From Bacteroidales bacterium (GTDB lineage: Bacteria > Bacteroidota > Bacteroidia > Bacteroidales > Bacteroidaceae), in contig JAUMXY010000013.1 of assembly GCA_030528885.1 (NCBI GenBank), positions 1-58,363 of the forward strand: DNA of 58,363 nt, read 5' to 3'. The stretch's first letter is position 1. The number at the start of each line of letters is the position of its first letter. Positions 12,350 to 22,073 of this stretch are shown here, in pieces. Below the pieces are notes generated by a model. The model searched no databases. It saw only the letters and a list, made by a program, of their open reading frames with translations, and was not told the DNA's origin. The translations under genes were made by a program, and so were the position numbers.

Positions 12350-13246
12350 ATGCGTAAACTTTTGTATATTTCTTTGTGGGCGATAGCTTGCGGGCTTGTC
12401 GGCTCTTGCAATGGCACGGAGGGGGATGCTGCGGCTGATGACTCTACGGCACTGAGGGTGGGCGTGCTGCCTACCATGGAGTGCCTGCCTTTCTATTATG
12501 CTGACTCGATGGGTGTGTTTGACTCTGTGGGGCTTGATGTGACGCTTATCACGTTTGAGGCGGCAATGGATGCAGACACGGCTTTTGCAAATGGGCTTGT
12601 GGACGGAGTGGCGACGGACTTGGTAAAGGCGTGTGTGTGGAACGGACAAGGTGACTCTGTGCGCGTGGCAGTGGGGGCTGACTTGCAGCTATGGCTTATG
12701 GCTTCACCTGGCGTGGAGCTGAGGGGGACTGATGCGCTGAAGGAGAAGATTGTGGGCATTACGCGCCACTCGGCTGTAGATTTCTTTGCAGACAAGGTGC
12801 TAGAGATGGAGAAGCTGGAGAGCCTGGATTTGAACAAGCCACAAATCAACAATCTGTGGACTCGCATGCAGATGGTGCTACAGAAGCAGTATGACGGTGC
12901 GGTGCTGCCTGAGCCGTATGCCATGTGGGCGACGGCTAAGGGGGCTGAGCGCCTGTGGAGCATAGAGGAGCTGGGGGTGAAGGGCATGATGTGTGTGGTA
13001 TTTGGCGACTCTGTGTATAGGGCGCGAGAGGTGGAGATGGAGAAGCTGAGGATGGCGTATGGCATGGCGGCAGAGGCGCTGAATGCTGACACCACGGAGG
13101 ATAAGCTTGCGTTTCTGCCCTTGCAGCAGATGAGCGTGCCTGACAGCTTATATCGAGATGTTGTTTTCAAGCCAAGCGTCATGACGAGTGATTCGATGAT
13201 GCAGATGGTAAGAGAATGGGCGCAAGGGCGTGGCTTAATTGAATGA
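12350..13246 (+). CDS. ABC-type solute-binding lipoprotein, NMT1/THI5-like
   Basis: A 298-residue protein with a lipoprotein signal (MRKLLYISLWAIACGLVGSC, lipidated Cys at about 20). The mature part begins VGVLPTMECLPFYYADSMGVF, the first strand and helix of periplasmic binding proteins of the NMT1/SsuA type (thiamine-precursor, alkylsulfonate or nitrate uptake). A second-lobe segment (VGITRHSAVDFFADKVL) also fits. No permease or ATPase gene is adjacent, so it is an orphan binding protein and its ligand is unknown. The coding strand is unusually G-rich (many GTG, CTG and GGG codons) compared with mutAB or nqr. It is followed after 4 bases by the TPR gene; operon transcription is likely. Confidence 0.8.
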   Translation: MRKLLYISLWAIACGLVGSCNGTEGDAAADDSTALRVGVLPTMECLPFYYADSMGVFDSVGLDVTLITFEAAMDADTAFANGLVDGVATDLVKACVWNGQGDSVRVAVGADLQLWLMASPGVELRGTDALKEKIVGITRHSAVDFFADKVLEMEKLESLDLNKPQINNLWTRMQMVLQKQYDGAVLPEPYAMWATAKGAERLWSIEELGVKGMMCVVFGDSVYRAREVEMEKLRMAYGMAAEALNADTTEDKLAFLPLQQMSVPDSLYRDVVFKPSVMTSDSMMQMVREWAQGRGLIE

Positions 13247-13250
13247 GGAC

Positions 13251-15458
13251 ATGGATTACCATCAGATAATAACGCAATTGAGGAGCTTCAATCTGGCTGA
13301 GACTTTTCCTGAAATCAGGAGAAAGGCTGAGCAGATTGGGAACTGGAGTTTGACAGAGGATGTTGAGCGGCAATGGACAACATATCAGCAGATGCTCCAG
13401 TTTATGCTGCAGGGGATGAACGACACGCAGAGTGAACAAATCAGGCGAAGCATCTGCCAGCAGTTGGAGATTGCAGTGGGGCGCATGGAGAGGATGGAGC
13501 GCATGGCGAAGAGCCCTACGGACAAATACACGTGTGCCAGAAAGAGCCTGAACAACATTCCTTCATTTGAGAGTGTCGTGAGCGGAATGGAGAAGGTATC
13601 AGCTGAAATGGCGCAGACGAGAGGTGATGGGCTGTTAAGAGATTCGGTGAGGCAATATCAGATGGAACGTCTGGAGGAGGCGCATGAGAGTGCAATGGTA
13701 AACTTGTTTAACTGGACATGGACCAGCGAGTTGTGGCAGAACACGGATGTAGCTCTGGCAAATCAACTGATTCTTTCAGATTGTGTCAGCAGTGCCGACA
13801 AGGCTGTGTTTATCAGTGCTGTGACACTATCGCTTTTGGAGTTTTCCGACCCAGCAAAGCTGCTCTTCCTGCTTGACTGCTACCTCATGGGCGACGTTCT
13901 AGTGGCGCAACGCTCGTTGACGGGATTTATCGCGGTGTTTCATCTTAACTTCAACGACTACAAGACGTGCGAGGAATTGAGAAACAGACTTCAGATCTAT
14001 CGTGATGATCCCAATTTCGTGCACGATATCTATTCGACCATGATGCAGCTGCAGATGAGCTGTACGACAGAGAGTGTGAGTTCAAAGATTCGCAACGACA
14101 TTATGCCGGCATTCATGCAGGGATTGGCGATGAAGAAGAAAGGGAAAGGGAGCCTGGATGCGAACGAGCTGATGAAGAATGGAGAAAACCCTGAATGGAT
14201 GGCTGACGAGAAGGTGAACAAGAAGATACATGAGATGACAGAAATGCAGCTGGAGGGGGCAGACGTGTACTATGCTTCGTTCGTGACGCTCAAGGGCTTC
14301 TCGTTTTTCAGCCAGATGCCGCATTGGTTCTACCCTTTCTCGCAAGAGAACTCACTTGTGCCTGAACTGAAAAAGATGCTGAGCGGAAAGATTGGGAATT
14401 TAATCAAGGTGATGCTAAGCGGAAGCCCCTTCTGCGACAGCGACAGATATTCGTTCTGCTTTACCCTCGCCAACGTCGGGCAAATAGGCGAATCTGTGCT
14501 TGAACAGCAAGTGAGCAGCCAAATACCAGAAGGAATGGATATCGAGGATTTTGCGAAGAAAGAACAAGTCAGCAAGAAGGACCGCCGCAGGCATTACATA
14601 TTCGACTTGTACAGGTTTTTCAATGCATACCCCTACAAGATGCAATTCGCAAACCCGTTTGACAGGATAAAGGAGAATCCCATCACACCTTTCAGCAACG
14701 AGTGGCTGAAGGAATTGCTGCTGGAGCATCAGGAGGAGATGGAGCAATATGCTGATTTTCTGATGAGGAAAGAATTCTACCAGCCAGCTCTCCAGTTGTT
14801 TGACGCCATCGTCACCAACGAATTTGACCCTGCCATGGCCGATATGTGGCAGAAAAAAGGATTCTGCCACCAGAAGCTGAACAACAGCCGTGCTGCCATC
14901 CATGCCTATACGGTGGCAGACAGCATCAAGCCTAACTCGAAGTGGACGCTTAGCCATCTGGCCTCGCTATGCATGATGATGGGCAAGATGGAGGAAGCAG
15001 CCTCCTACTACAAAAATCTACTCGAAATAAGCCCTGACAACGGCAAGTACCTGCTTCATGCGGCTCAGGCGCTGATGAATTGCGATCGGCATGACGAGGC
15101 CACGCCGCTACTCTACAAAGCTGCCTATCTCGACGAAAGTTCGATACCCTTACAGCTGCAGCTGGCATGGTGTCTCATGGTGGAGGGCAAGACGGACGAG
15201 GCGATGAAGTACGTCATGAAAGTGCTTTCGGGCGAGAGCGACAATGAAAGCGCAAATATCCTGTTCTCGATTGCGCTCATGATGGAGGGCAAAATGCAGG
15301 AGGGTTACCACACGTTGCTGCCGATGGCCAGCAAGCACGTCATCAGCGAATTGCGCCAAAAGCTGGAGATTCTCTGCAAACATAAGCGCACCGATAATAT
15401 GACGGCTACTTTATTTACGGATGCCTTGAGCTTACAGATGAACGGATATGCAGAATAG
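13251..15458 (+). CDS. Large TPR-repeat protein of unknown function
   Basis: A 735-residue cytosolic protein with no signal peptide. ATG at 13251 (MDYHQIITQL) is chosen; a TTG four codons earlier would overlap the preceding gene. The N-terminal two thirds are helical without a recognised domain. From about residue 510 onward there are at least four tetratricopeptide repeats (for example MWQKKGFCHQKLNNSRAAIH, then LASLCMMMGKMEEAASYYKN), typical of protein-protein scaffolds. It overlaps the downstream helicase gene by 11 bases, implying coupled translation and perhaps physical partnership. It is the middle gene of an operon with a binding lipoprotein and a UPF1-like helicase. Function cannot be deduced further. 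Confidence 0.8.
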   Translation: MDYHQIITQLRSFNLAETFPEIRRKAEQIGNWSLTEDVERQWTTYQQMLQFMLQGMNDTQSEQIRRSICQQLEIAVGRMERMERMAKSPTDKYTCARKSLNNIPSFESVVSGMEKVSAEMAQTRGDGLLRDSVRQYQMERLEEAHESAMVNLFNWTWTSELWQNTDVALANQLILSDCVSSADKAVFISAVTLSLLEFSDPAKLLFLLDCYLMGDVLVAQRSLTGFIAVFHLNFNDYKTCEELRNRLQIYRDDPNFVHDIYSTMMQLQMSCTTESVSSKIRNDIMPAFMQGLAMKKKGKGSLDANELMKNGENPEWMADEKVNKKIHEMTEMQLEGADVYYASFVTLKGFSFFSQMPHWFYPFSQENSLVPELKKMLSGKIGNLIKVMLSGSPFCDSDRYSFCFTLANVGQIGESVLEQQVSSQIPEGMDIEDFAKKEQVSKKDRRRHYIFDLYRFFNAYPYKMQFANPFDRIKENPITPFSNEWLKELLLEHQEEMEQYADFLMRKEFYQPALQLFDAIVTNEFDPAMADMWQKKGFCHQKLNNSRAAIHAYTVADSIKPNSKWTLSHLASLCMMMGKMEEAASYYKNLLEISPDNGKYLLHAAQALMNCDRHDEATPLLYKAAYLDESSIPLQLQLAWCLMVEGKTDEAMKYVMKVLSGESDNESANILFSIALMMEGKMQEGYHTLLPMASKHVISELRQKLEILCKHKRTDNMTATLFTDALSLQMNGYAE

Positions 15459-17400
15459 CACATTATATCTACAGCGACTGAGTGAGCTGCTCAAGATGGA
15501 GTATGAAGCAGAAAAGGAAGAATTTCGCGTTCAGACGGAGTCGATGGGCATCAAGCGGAAAATCCATCGAGGCGTATGCTGGCATCCTGTGAAGATTGAA
15601 CGCAGCTACTACAACTCCTTGAACCAGTTTGTAGTGGAAATAACAAGGCATACCGACGAGGAGGACATAGAGCATCATTTTGAGCATGGAAAACCTGTCC
15701 AGTTCTTCTCTCTCAAGTCGTCACAAGCGACCAGAGAAACAATGGGGAAGAACGACATCAGCTACTATACTTTCTCTTCGTCTGTTTCTTATGTAGATGG
15801 CGAGCGAATGGTGGTTACACTACCCTCTTCACAGGCACTGGTAGATTTGCAAAGTGCTGACAGTTTGGGCGTTCAGCTATACTTTGACGAAACTTCTTAC
15901 AAGACGATGTTTCATGCGCTAAATGATGCCATTAACGCTAAGAATAACCGCCTTGCCGAACTGAAAGATGTGTTTGCGGGACAGCAGAAGCTTCAGAAGC
16001 GAACTTTCAGTCCCATACAGTATCCGTGGCTGAACAAGACACAGGAGAACGCTGTGAACGAGGTGCTATGGGCTAAAGATGTAGCTGTGGTGCATGGGCC
16101 TCCTGGGACGGGAAAAACGACCACGCTGGTCGAAGCCATCTATGAGACGCTACATCGAGAGACTCAGGTGCTCGTGTGCGCACAGAGCAATATGGCGGTG
16201 GACTGGATTAGCGAGAAGCTGGTCGATCACGGCATTCCCGTCTTGCGCATAGGAAATCCGTCGAGGGTGAATGACAAGATGCTCTCTTTCACTTACGAAC
16301 GCAAATTCGAAAGCCATCCCGACTATCCTGAACTTTGGAGCATCAGAAAGACAATCAGACAAATAAAAGAGAACAAGAAGCGAGGCGACAACATACATCA
16401 GAAAATCGCAAGGCTGCGGGACAGGGCCAGCGAAATTGAAATCTCCATTACAGCTCAGCTGTTTGACGAAGCGCGTGTAATTGCCTGCACGCTAGTGGGA
16501 TCGGCCAACAAGATTCTTGTGCGTCAGAAGTTCTCCACCCTCTTCATAGACGAAGCTGCACAAGCGCTTGAACCAGCATGCTGGATTGCTATCAGGCGAG
16601 CGTCGCGTGTCGTCTTGGCTGGCGACCACCAGCAGCTGCCCCCTACAATCAAATGCTACCCTGCCATGAAGCAAGGGCTTGGGAAAACGCTGATGGAGCG
16701 CATCGTAGAGAATCAGCCTGAGGCTGTCTCGCTGCTCAAGGTACAATACAGAATGAATGATGCTATCATGAGATTCTCTTCCGACTGGTTCTACCACGGC
16801 AGTGTCGAATCTGACGCAAGCGTCAAACATCGCTCAGTGCTCGACTGGGAGCACCCTATCACATGGATTGACGGAAACGAGTTGAAGAATCAAGCAAATA
16901 ACGAAATGGATGGAAGAGAGGAAGGTGCGGAAAAGATTGAGATTGACTTCAAGGAAGAGTTTATTGGCGACAATCACGGACGCATCAACAAGGCGGAGGC
17001 TGAACTGGTGCTTTTAACACTAAAGGAATACATCGCCAAAATTGGGAAAGAACGCTTTCTTGCTGAACGTTTGGATGTGGGCATCATTTCACCTTACAAG
17101 GTTCAGACACAATACCTGCGGCAGCAGATTCGCAAACGAGAGGAATTCCGTGCTTACCGCCATGCTATCAGCATCAATACGGTAGACGGATTTCAGGGAC
17201 AAGAACGTGACATCATCATGATCAGCCTTGTCAGAAGCAACAGCAAAGGAGAAATCGGCTTTTTGTCTGACTTGAGGCGCATGAATGTTGCGATGACCCG
17301 AGCACGCATGAAACTTATTATCTTTGGCGACAAGGAAACGTTGCAGCATCATTCCTTTTATAAAGAACTCATCAGCTATGTGGAAAAAATACAGTCGTAA
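15448..17400 (+). CDS. SF1B DNA/RNA helicase, UPF1/IGHMBP2-like
   Basis: A 650-residue superfamily 1 helicase with all core motifs visible: Walker A GPPGTGKT (217-224), motif II DEAAQ (Asp368-Glu369), motif III GDHQQLPPT, motif IV QYRM, motif V VDGFQGQERD and motif VI TRAR. An N-terminal beta-rich domain (about 1-150) resembles the 1B/stalk region of IGHMBP2-type enzymes that unwind nucleic acid 5' to 3'. An Asp/Glu/Lys-rich insertion lies at about 480-510. It starts inside the TPR gene. Such helicases are common in Bacteroidota; the specific role (RNA surveillance or replication repair) is undetermined. Confidence 0.9.
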   Translation: MQNSTLYLQRLSELLKMEYEAEKEEFRVQTESMGIKRKIHRGVCWHPVKIERSYYNSLNQFVVEITRHTDEEDIEHHFEHGKPVQFFSLKSSQATRETMGKNDISYYTFSSSVSYVDGERMVVTLPSSQALVDLQSADSLGVQLYFDETSYKTMFHALNDAINAKNNRLAELKDVFAGQQKLQKRTFSPIQYPWLNKTQENAVNEVLWAKDVAVVHGPPGTGKTTTLVEAIYETLHRETQVLVCAQSNMAVDWISEKLVDHGIPVLRIGNPSRVNDKMLSFTYERKFESHPDYPELWSIRKTIRQIKENKKRGDNIHQKIARLRDRASEIEISITAQLFDEARVIACTLVGSANKILVRQKFSTLFIDEAAQALEPACWIAIRRASRVVLAGDHQQLPPTIKCYPAMKQGLGKTLMERIVENQPEAVSLLKVQYRMNDAIMRFSSDWFYHGSVESDASVKHRSVLDWEHPITWIDGNELKNQANNEMDGREEGAEKIEIDFKEEFIGDNHGRINKAEAELVLLTLKEYIAKIGKERFLAERLDVGIISPYKVQTQYLRQQIRKREEFRAYRHAISINTVDGFQGQERDIIMISLVRSNSKGEIGFLSDLRRMNVAMTRARMKLIIFGDKETLQHHSFYKELISYVEKIQS

Positions 17401-17861
17401 ACGCAACGAGTTCATGACGGGCTGTCTATAGACCGCGTTGAGGTTAGACTTGACTACGCATAGGCATGAAAACGATGAGAGAATAAGACTGCAATAAGGG
17501 TTGACGAATACTTTCAATTGTGTTTTTCTTCTGTTTTCCACTGCAAAGATACAACATTTTTTCACCAAACCCATCACCTTTTTCTAATCGATTCAGTTTG
17601 AGCGCGATGCAAATCATCTCTTCTTCCTGATGACTCAAAATGCTTATTGCCGCCCAAATCGTACCCCTCGGGTCCGATGCACCGTACCCCTCGGGTCCAC
17701 TATGGCGGACCCGAGGGGTACGGTATATTAAGGCATGTCTTTTGGGGTATCTCGTTTGTAAAGTTTTTTTGAAGCACCTCTCCGCTTCAGTCAAAATATT
17801 CTGTATGGAAATTGATGTCAGAACATCACTGGAAGTCACGTTTTCTTAATGAAACAACTTC
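17401..17861. other. Convergent intergenic gap with repeat array
   Basis: No convincing gene is seen in 461 bases. Contents are the GTACCCCTCGGGTCC array (17661-17721) and a lone minus-strand TATCTTTG (17544-17551) without a -33 element at the right distance. Open frames crossing the array contain its translation and are treated as chance. Confidence 0.6.
17661..17721. repeat. 23-bp array of the GTACCCCTCGGGTCC element, locus 2
   Basis: Three perfect 15-mers: forward at 17661-17675 and 17684-17698, inverted at 17707-17721, again with starts exactly 23 bp apart. The last two form an imperfect palindrome. The orientation order (forward, forward, inverted) differs from locus 1 (forward, inverted, inverted), so the two loci are not simple copies of one another. 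It lies between convergent helicase and LysM genes. Confidence 0.9.
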
Positions 17862-18773
17862 TCATCTCACTTTCAGCAAATCGCCAGCTATTGGGAGATA
17901 ACTGTCATCCTTGAAATTCATCTTATAGAGATTCTCCAGACGTATGCCATAATATTGAGCGATGCCATACATGGATTCTCCTTGCTTGACTTTGTGCCAA
18001 TAGTCTTTATACTTGGCATCAGCCTTTTTGGCTTTCTTCTCAAGGAAGACATTCATACCTGCTGGCAATCCAAAATCCTCACTCATCTCATTATATTTGA
18101 GAAGTTTCCGTTTGGAGATTTTGAGTTCCTTGGCAATAGACTCCCAAGTGTCGCCTTGACGAGCAATGACGCAAGGTTTTCCGTTGACAATAATTACCTG
18201 ATGCTTCTGAGGCTGAGGGGCAACAACCACTTCTTTCTTTTTCTTCTTTCGTTTCAATCCATGACGGTCTTCGTCAAGCTCGTACAGCTCATACGTCTCA
18301 ATAATGGTAATTAGCCTATTCGCATAGGTGGGCAAAGTGGCATATCCACATGCTTTCAATCCTCGCGCCCATCCTTTGTAATCAAGCGGGTCTAAGTCGA
18401 AGAGTCTTTTATATCGGTCTTTCAGCAAGAATTTAGAATGATCCTCATAGCTTTCTTCTACATTCTTGTACTTACGAAACTTCTCATTCTTGCGGTCGTC
18501 ATCGCGCCTCACGTATCCGCCATTCCATCCTGCACTCACCTTGATGCCGAAGTGGTTGTTGGCTTTTGTTGCCAGATAGCTTCTTCCTGCACCGCTTTCC
18601 AAAATGGCCTGCGCCATGGTGATGCTTGCAGGAATTTTGTAACGACGCATCTGCTCAATAGCCATATCACTATATTCATCAATGTACTGCTGATAAACGG
18701 CATTCCTCTGACCATAGCATAAACATGCCATCGCGAAGCCCCATGCCAATAAAATGTATTTTATGTGTATCAT
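17862..18773 (-). CDS. LysM-containing peptidoglycan N-acetylglucosaminidase (GH73, FlgJ/LytG type)
   Basis: A 303-residue exported cell-wall hydrolase. A signal peptide (about 1-21, ending LCYG) is followed by a GH73 glucosaminidase domain (about 30-170) with catalytic Glu59 in AQAILESGAG and the NNHFGIK motif, a basic linker (KRKKKKKE), and two LysM domains (about 190-250 and 255-303; YWHKVKQGESMYGIAQYYG) that bind peptidoglycan. It should cleave GlcNAc-MurNAc bonds in the periplasm during growth or division. Monocistronic: the V-ATPase operon terminator lies just upstream. A TATCTTTG -7 box at 18803-18810 (minus strand) with CTTG 17 bases before it is the likely promoter. Confidence 0.9.
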   Translation of the reverse strand: MIHIKYILLAWGFAMACLCYGQRNAVYQQYIDEYSDMAIEQMRRYKIPASITMAQAILESGAGRSYLATKANNHFGIKVSAGWNGGYVRRDDDRKNEKFRKYKNVEESYEDHSKFLLKDRYKRLFDLDPLDYKGWARGLKACGYATLPTYANRLITIIETYELYELDEDRHGLKRKKKKKEVVVAPQPQKHQVIIVNGKPCVIARQGDTWESIAKELKISKRKLLKYNEMSEDFGLPAGMNVFLEKKAKKADAKYKDYWHKVKQGESMYGIAQYYGIRLENLYKMNFKDDSYLPIAGDLLKVR

Positions 18774-18871
18774 AGAATTTTCCTCATCATGTTAATAGAG
18801 TACAAAGATACTGAAAATTTAGAAAAACAAGAAATAACGGCCTGTTTTTTAGCAAAAGCGAAGAGAACACA

Positions 18872-18908
18872 CAAAAAAAAGAGCGGCCTCCAACTTGGGA
18901 AGCCGCCT
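18872..18908 (-). terminator. Terminator of the V-ATPase operon
   Basis: On the minus strand GCGGCTTCC pairs with GGAGGCCGC (one G-U pair) around CAAGTT, followed by eight T residues. It lies 28 bases after the ATPase K gene. Confidence 0.9.
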
Positions 18909-18935
18909 TTACCTTGACTAATCAGCCATTCGCGT

Positions 18936-19430
<495 letters not shown>

Positions 19431-19486
19431 TCACCCATGAGAAGGGCTTTACCTGACATTGAAGGGAACGGGTTAATAAATAATAT

Positions 19487-21379
19487 TTAATTGTTTTTTT
19501 CTTTTACCATGAAAGGCTGATACTCTTTTCCATTTCCTTCAAAATCCGCATTCTTGAAATACTCAACAAAAGTGAGTCGCATAGGATGAACAAATGAGGA
19601 AATCATGCACAGGCCGAAGTTAATGCCATGACCAAGAAGCAGGATGATAGCCATCACAAGCTCGTGGACAACAGGAACGGCTGGACTCATCTCAACAGCC
19701 AAGGTGTTGAATACAGAGCCAAGTACACCGCCCGTCAGTCCCAGCGCAAAGAGACGGATGTAGGAAAGGAGGTCGCCCAGCAAGCCTGTTGACATTCCGT
19801 AGGTAGCCCAAAGTCCTGAGCCGATGTTGCTGCCAACGCCCAGAGCCTTGCCAAACAGCGAATCTTTCTTGTAGGCATTAGGGCTGTTCAGGAAGAATAT
19901 TCCTAAAGCAGAAAGGGCGATAAGCGCATACAGTACATACTGAACGGGCTGAGGCAGTACAGCTCCAAAGAGCGGCAAGCCAAACAAGACGGTTGCGCTG
20001 AGAAGCGCTACTACCCACGAGAATTTGCCAACTCCATAAATGAATCCGTAATTCTTGACGGCTTTGCAGCCTGCAAGAGTCATGCCTAGTAGCACCTGAA
20101 TAAGTCCAATAATGACGGAGATAACCATCATTGGCGAATATCCAAAGAAGCTATCTTTCATGGAGTCATTGATGAAGTATGGCTGCATAGGCTTCATAAA
20201 TTCCCAATCTACAGACGACAGGTCAATTCCAAAGAAAGTTCCTGTGATGAAGCCGCAGATGCTGGTCATTCCGCCTAGCAACGCGCCAAGCTTTCCGTAA
20301 GAAGCAAGGGTGGGTTTGGCGAAAATGAGCACGACGCTCACAGCCGTTATCAACAACCCGTATCCCAAATCGCCCATACACAAGCCAAAGAAAAGCATGA
20401 AGAATGGAGCGAAGAAAGGCAGAGGGTCTATGTCGTGATAGTTAGGAAGCGAATACATGCGCAGAATGGGCTCGAACAGAGAAGAAAACTTATCGTTCTT
20501 TATCTTGATAGGCACATTATCCTCAAATGCTGGTTCAGACATCTCATAGAAAATATGTTCCTTTTCAAGATAGTCTGTCACCAGAGAGGCATTGTCTGCC
20601 AATGTCCAGCCAATCATGAGTTTGACTGCACCATCAGCTATGCTCTCATTGCTGAGATGCACTTTGGAGAGCTGAATGCCATTTTCGTTAGCCAATTGCC
20701 CAGCTTCAAGGGATGCGCGGCTTTCTGCATTTATCTGCAGCAAATTCTCGCGAATGTCTTTCAACTGCTTCTCAAACTGCTTCTTTTGGTCTAAATAATA
20801 AGACAAGGACTTTTCTGGCAAAAAGAGTCGCTCTGCAGTAATGGCAGGTTCGATGTCTTCGTTTGAGAACGCAATGAAATAAACCTTCTTGCTAATTTCA
20901 TTAATAGGTGTAGCAAAATAGGCATCCCTCCATTCCGCCTTGAAAAGCTTATTAGACACTACATAAAAATATGGCTTGTAGCCTGTCTGCTCCAACTGAA
21001 GAATGCTGCCCCAACTGAATTCGCCAAAAGGCTCCAACTGCTGAATAGCATCATCGGCCGCATCAATTTTATGCTTTACACTGATTTCTTCTGACAGAAG
21101 GCTTTCTATAGCATCAACAAGCATAACACCTCGGGAGGCATCTGCAGGCTGAGCAACATAGGTTTTAGCTGCCTCGTACGACTCTGCCGCAAAATCCAGA
21201 GAACGAAGCGCTTGCTTATAACGCTCTGCAAGATCCAATCCTGCTTGCAGTTCTTCGCTGGTCGTTCCTTGCTGAAGCTCTTCAACATGGATGACTCCTA
21301 ACTGACGGATGTCATCAATGAATTTTTCATATTCCCCATTAGTGATGAGGAATGTCAATTTTTTCATGTCTTGTATCAT
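19487..21379 (-). CDS. ntpI: V-type ATPase subunit I (a-type stator)
   Basis: A 630-residue subunit that forms the ion half-channels next to the K ring. The N-terminal cytosolic arm (about 1-320) is coiled-coil and alpha/beta, linking to the peripheral stalks made by E. The C-terminal half (about 330-620) has about seven or eight membrane helices starting at FFAPFFMLFFGLCMGDLGYG, with the conserved R in LLSYIRLFALGL facing the proteolipid carboxylate. The start overlaps the stop of subunit D by ATGA (21376-21379), showing coupled translation; MKKLTFL five codons later is an alternative start. The length is normal for bacterial V-type enzymes. Confidence 0.93.
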   Translation of the reverse strand: MIQDMKKLTFLITNGEYEKFIDDIRQLGVIHVEELQQGTTSEELQAGLDLAERYKQALRSLDFAAESYEAAKTYVAQPADASRGVMLVDAIESLLSEEISVKHKIDAADDAIQQLEPFGEFSWGSILQLEQTGYKPYFYVVSNKLFKAEWRDAYFATPINEISKKVYFIAFSNEDIEPAITAERLFLPEKSLSYYLDQKKQFEKQLKDIRENLLQINAESRASLEAGQLANENGIQLSKVHLSNESIADGAVKLMIGWTLADNASLVTDYLEKEHIFYEMSEPAFEDNVPIKIKNDKFSSLFEPILRMYSLPNYHDIDPLPFFAPFFMLFFGLCMGDLGYGLLITAVSVVLIFAKPTLASYGKLGALLGGMTSICGFITGTFFGIDLSSVDWEFMKPMQPYFINDSMKDSFFGYSPMMVISVIIGLIQVLLGMTLAGCKAVKNYGFIYGVGKFSWVVALLSATVLFGLPLFGAVLPQPVQYVLYALIALSALGIFFLNSPNAYKKDSLFGKALGVGSNIGSGLWATYGMSTGLLGDLLSYIRLFALGLTGGVLGSVFNTLAVEMSPAVPVVHELVMAIILLLGHGINFGLCMISSFVHPMRLTFVEYFKNADFEGNGKEYQPFMVKEKNN

Positions 21380-21993
21380 ACCGCAGCTTCTTCCTCCTTT
21401 CTTGCTCGTGCTTCTTGCAGAGACTTTAGAATTTTCTGTGAAGACTTGGACAGGTTCTCCTCATCCTCCATGAATCGCTTAATCTTACGCACAGCTTCCT
21501 GATAGCCTGGAATCTGCACTTTCTCGAAAAGGTTGACCTTCTGGGTGGTCTTTCTACGTGCATGGTCAAGAAGAGCAAGCTTGGCAAGAACGAACTCTCG
21601 CTCTACAGCTGTTTTAGCTAGCCCTTGCAGCAGATTGATTCCGTCAAAGAACCACTTTGGAGCAGAAAAAAGTCCAAAGGGTTTGACAGCTAGCTCGATG
21701 TTGACAAGCAAAGGTATACGTACACCTGCAATCTTCTTTACATCAAGCTGAACATCTTTCAAACTCACCAACGATGTGTCGAACTCTCCCCAAAGGGCAT
21801 ACATCGACTCATAGCCGGCAATTTGCTGCTGCAGTTTCTCTTCCAAAGCATCTGCCTCTTCCTTGCATTTTTTAACCTCAAGACGCAAAGCGGTTTCCTT
21901 GCTCTTAATGATGGGCAAGGTGCGCTGTCGCATCTTCAAGTTTTTTTCTATCTGCTGAAGCGATGTTTTGTTGTACTGAAACTTTATCGCCAT
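21376..21993 (-). CDS. ntpD: V-type ATPase subunit D (central shaft)
   Basis: A 205-residue, almost entirely helical protein, the antiparallel coiled-coil rotor shaft inside the A3B3 head. The family-typical N-terminus (about 5-30, KFQYNKTSLQQIEKNLKMRQ) and C-terminal coiled coil (about 140-200, RKTTQKVNLFEKVQIPGYQE) are visible. It lies between B (80-base gap) and I (4-base overlap). Confidence 0.92.
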   Translation of the reverse strand: MAIKFQYNKTSLQQIEKNLKMRQRTLPIIKSKETALRLEVKKCKEEADALEEKLQQQIAGYESMYALWGEFDTSLVSLKDVQLDVKKIAGVRIPLLVNIELAVKPFGLFSAPKWFFDGINLLQGLAKTAVEREFVLAKLALLDHARRKTTQKVNLFEKVQIPGYQEAVRKIKRFMEDEENLSKSSQKILKSLQEARARKEEEAAV

Positions 21994-22073
21994 TGTTTGA
22001 TGGTTTAGTGATTTTACGGCTTAAAGAGAAATAAGTTCACAACCTCCTTTCTCTCATGCCGCAGAACCATGAA

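Noticed and set aside
17444-17839. A 131-codon minus-strand frame in the helicase/LysM gap
   Set aside because: It translates straight through the palindromic GTACCCC array, has no promoter before its start and no recognisable protein features.
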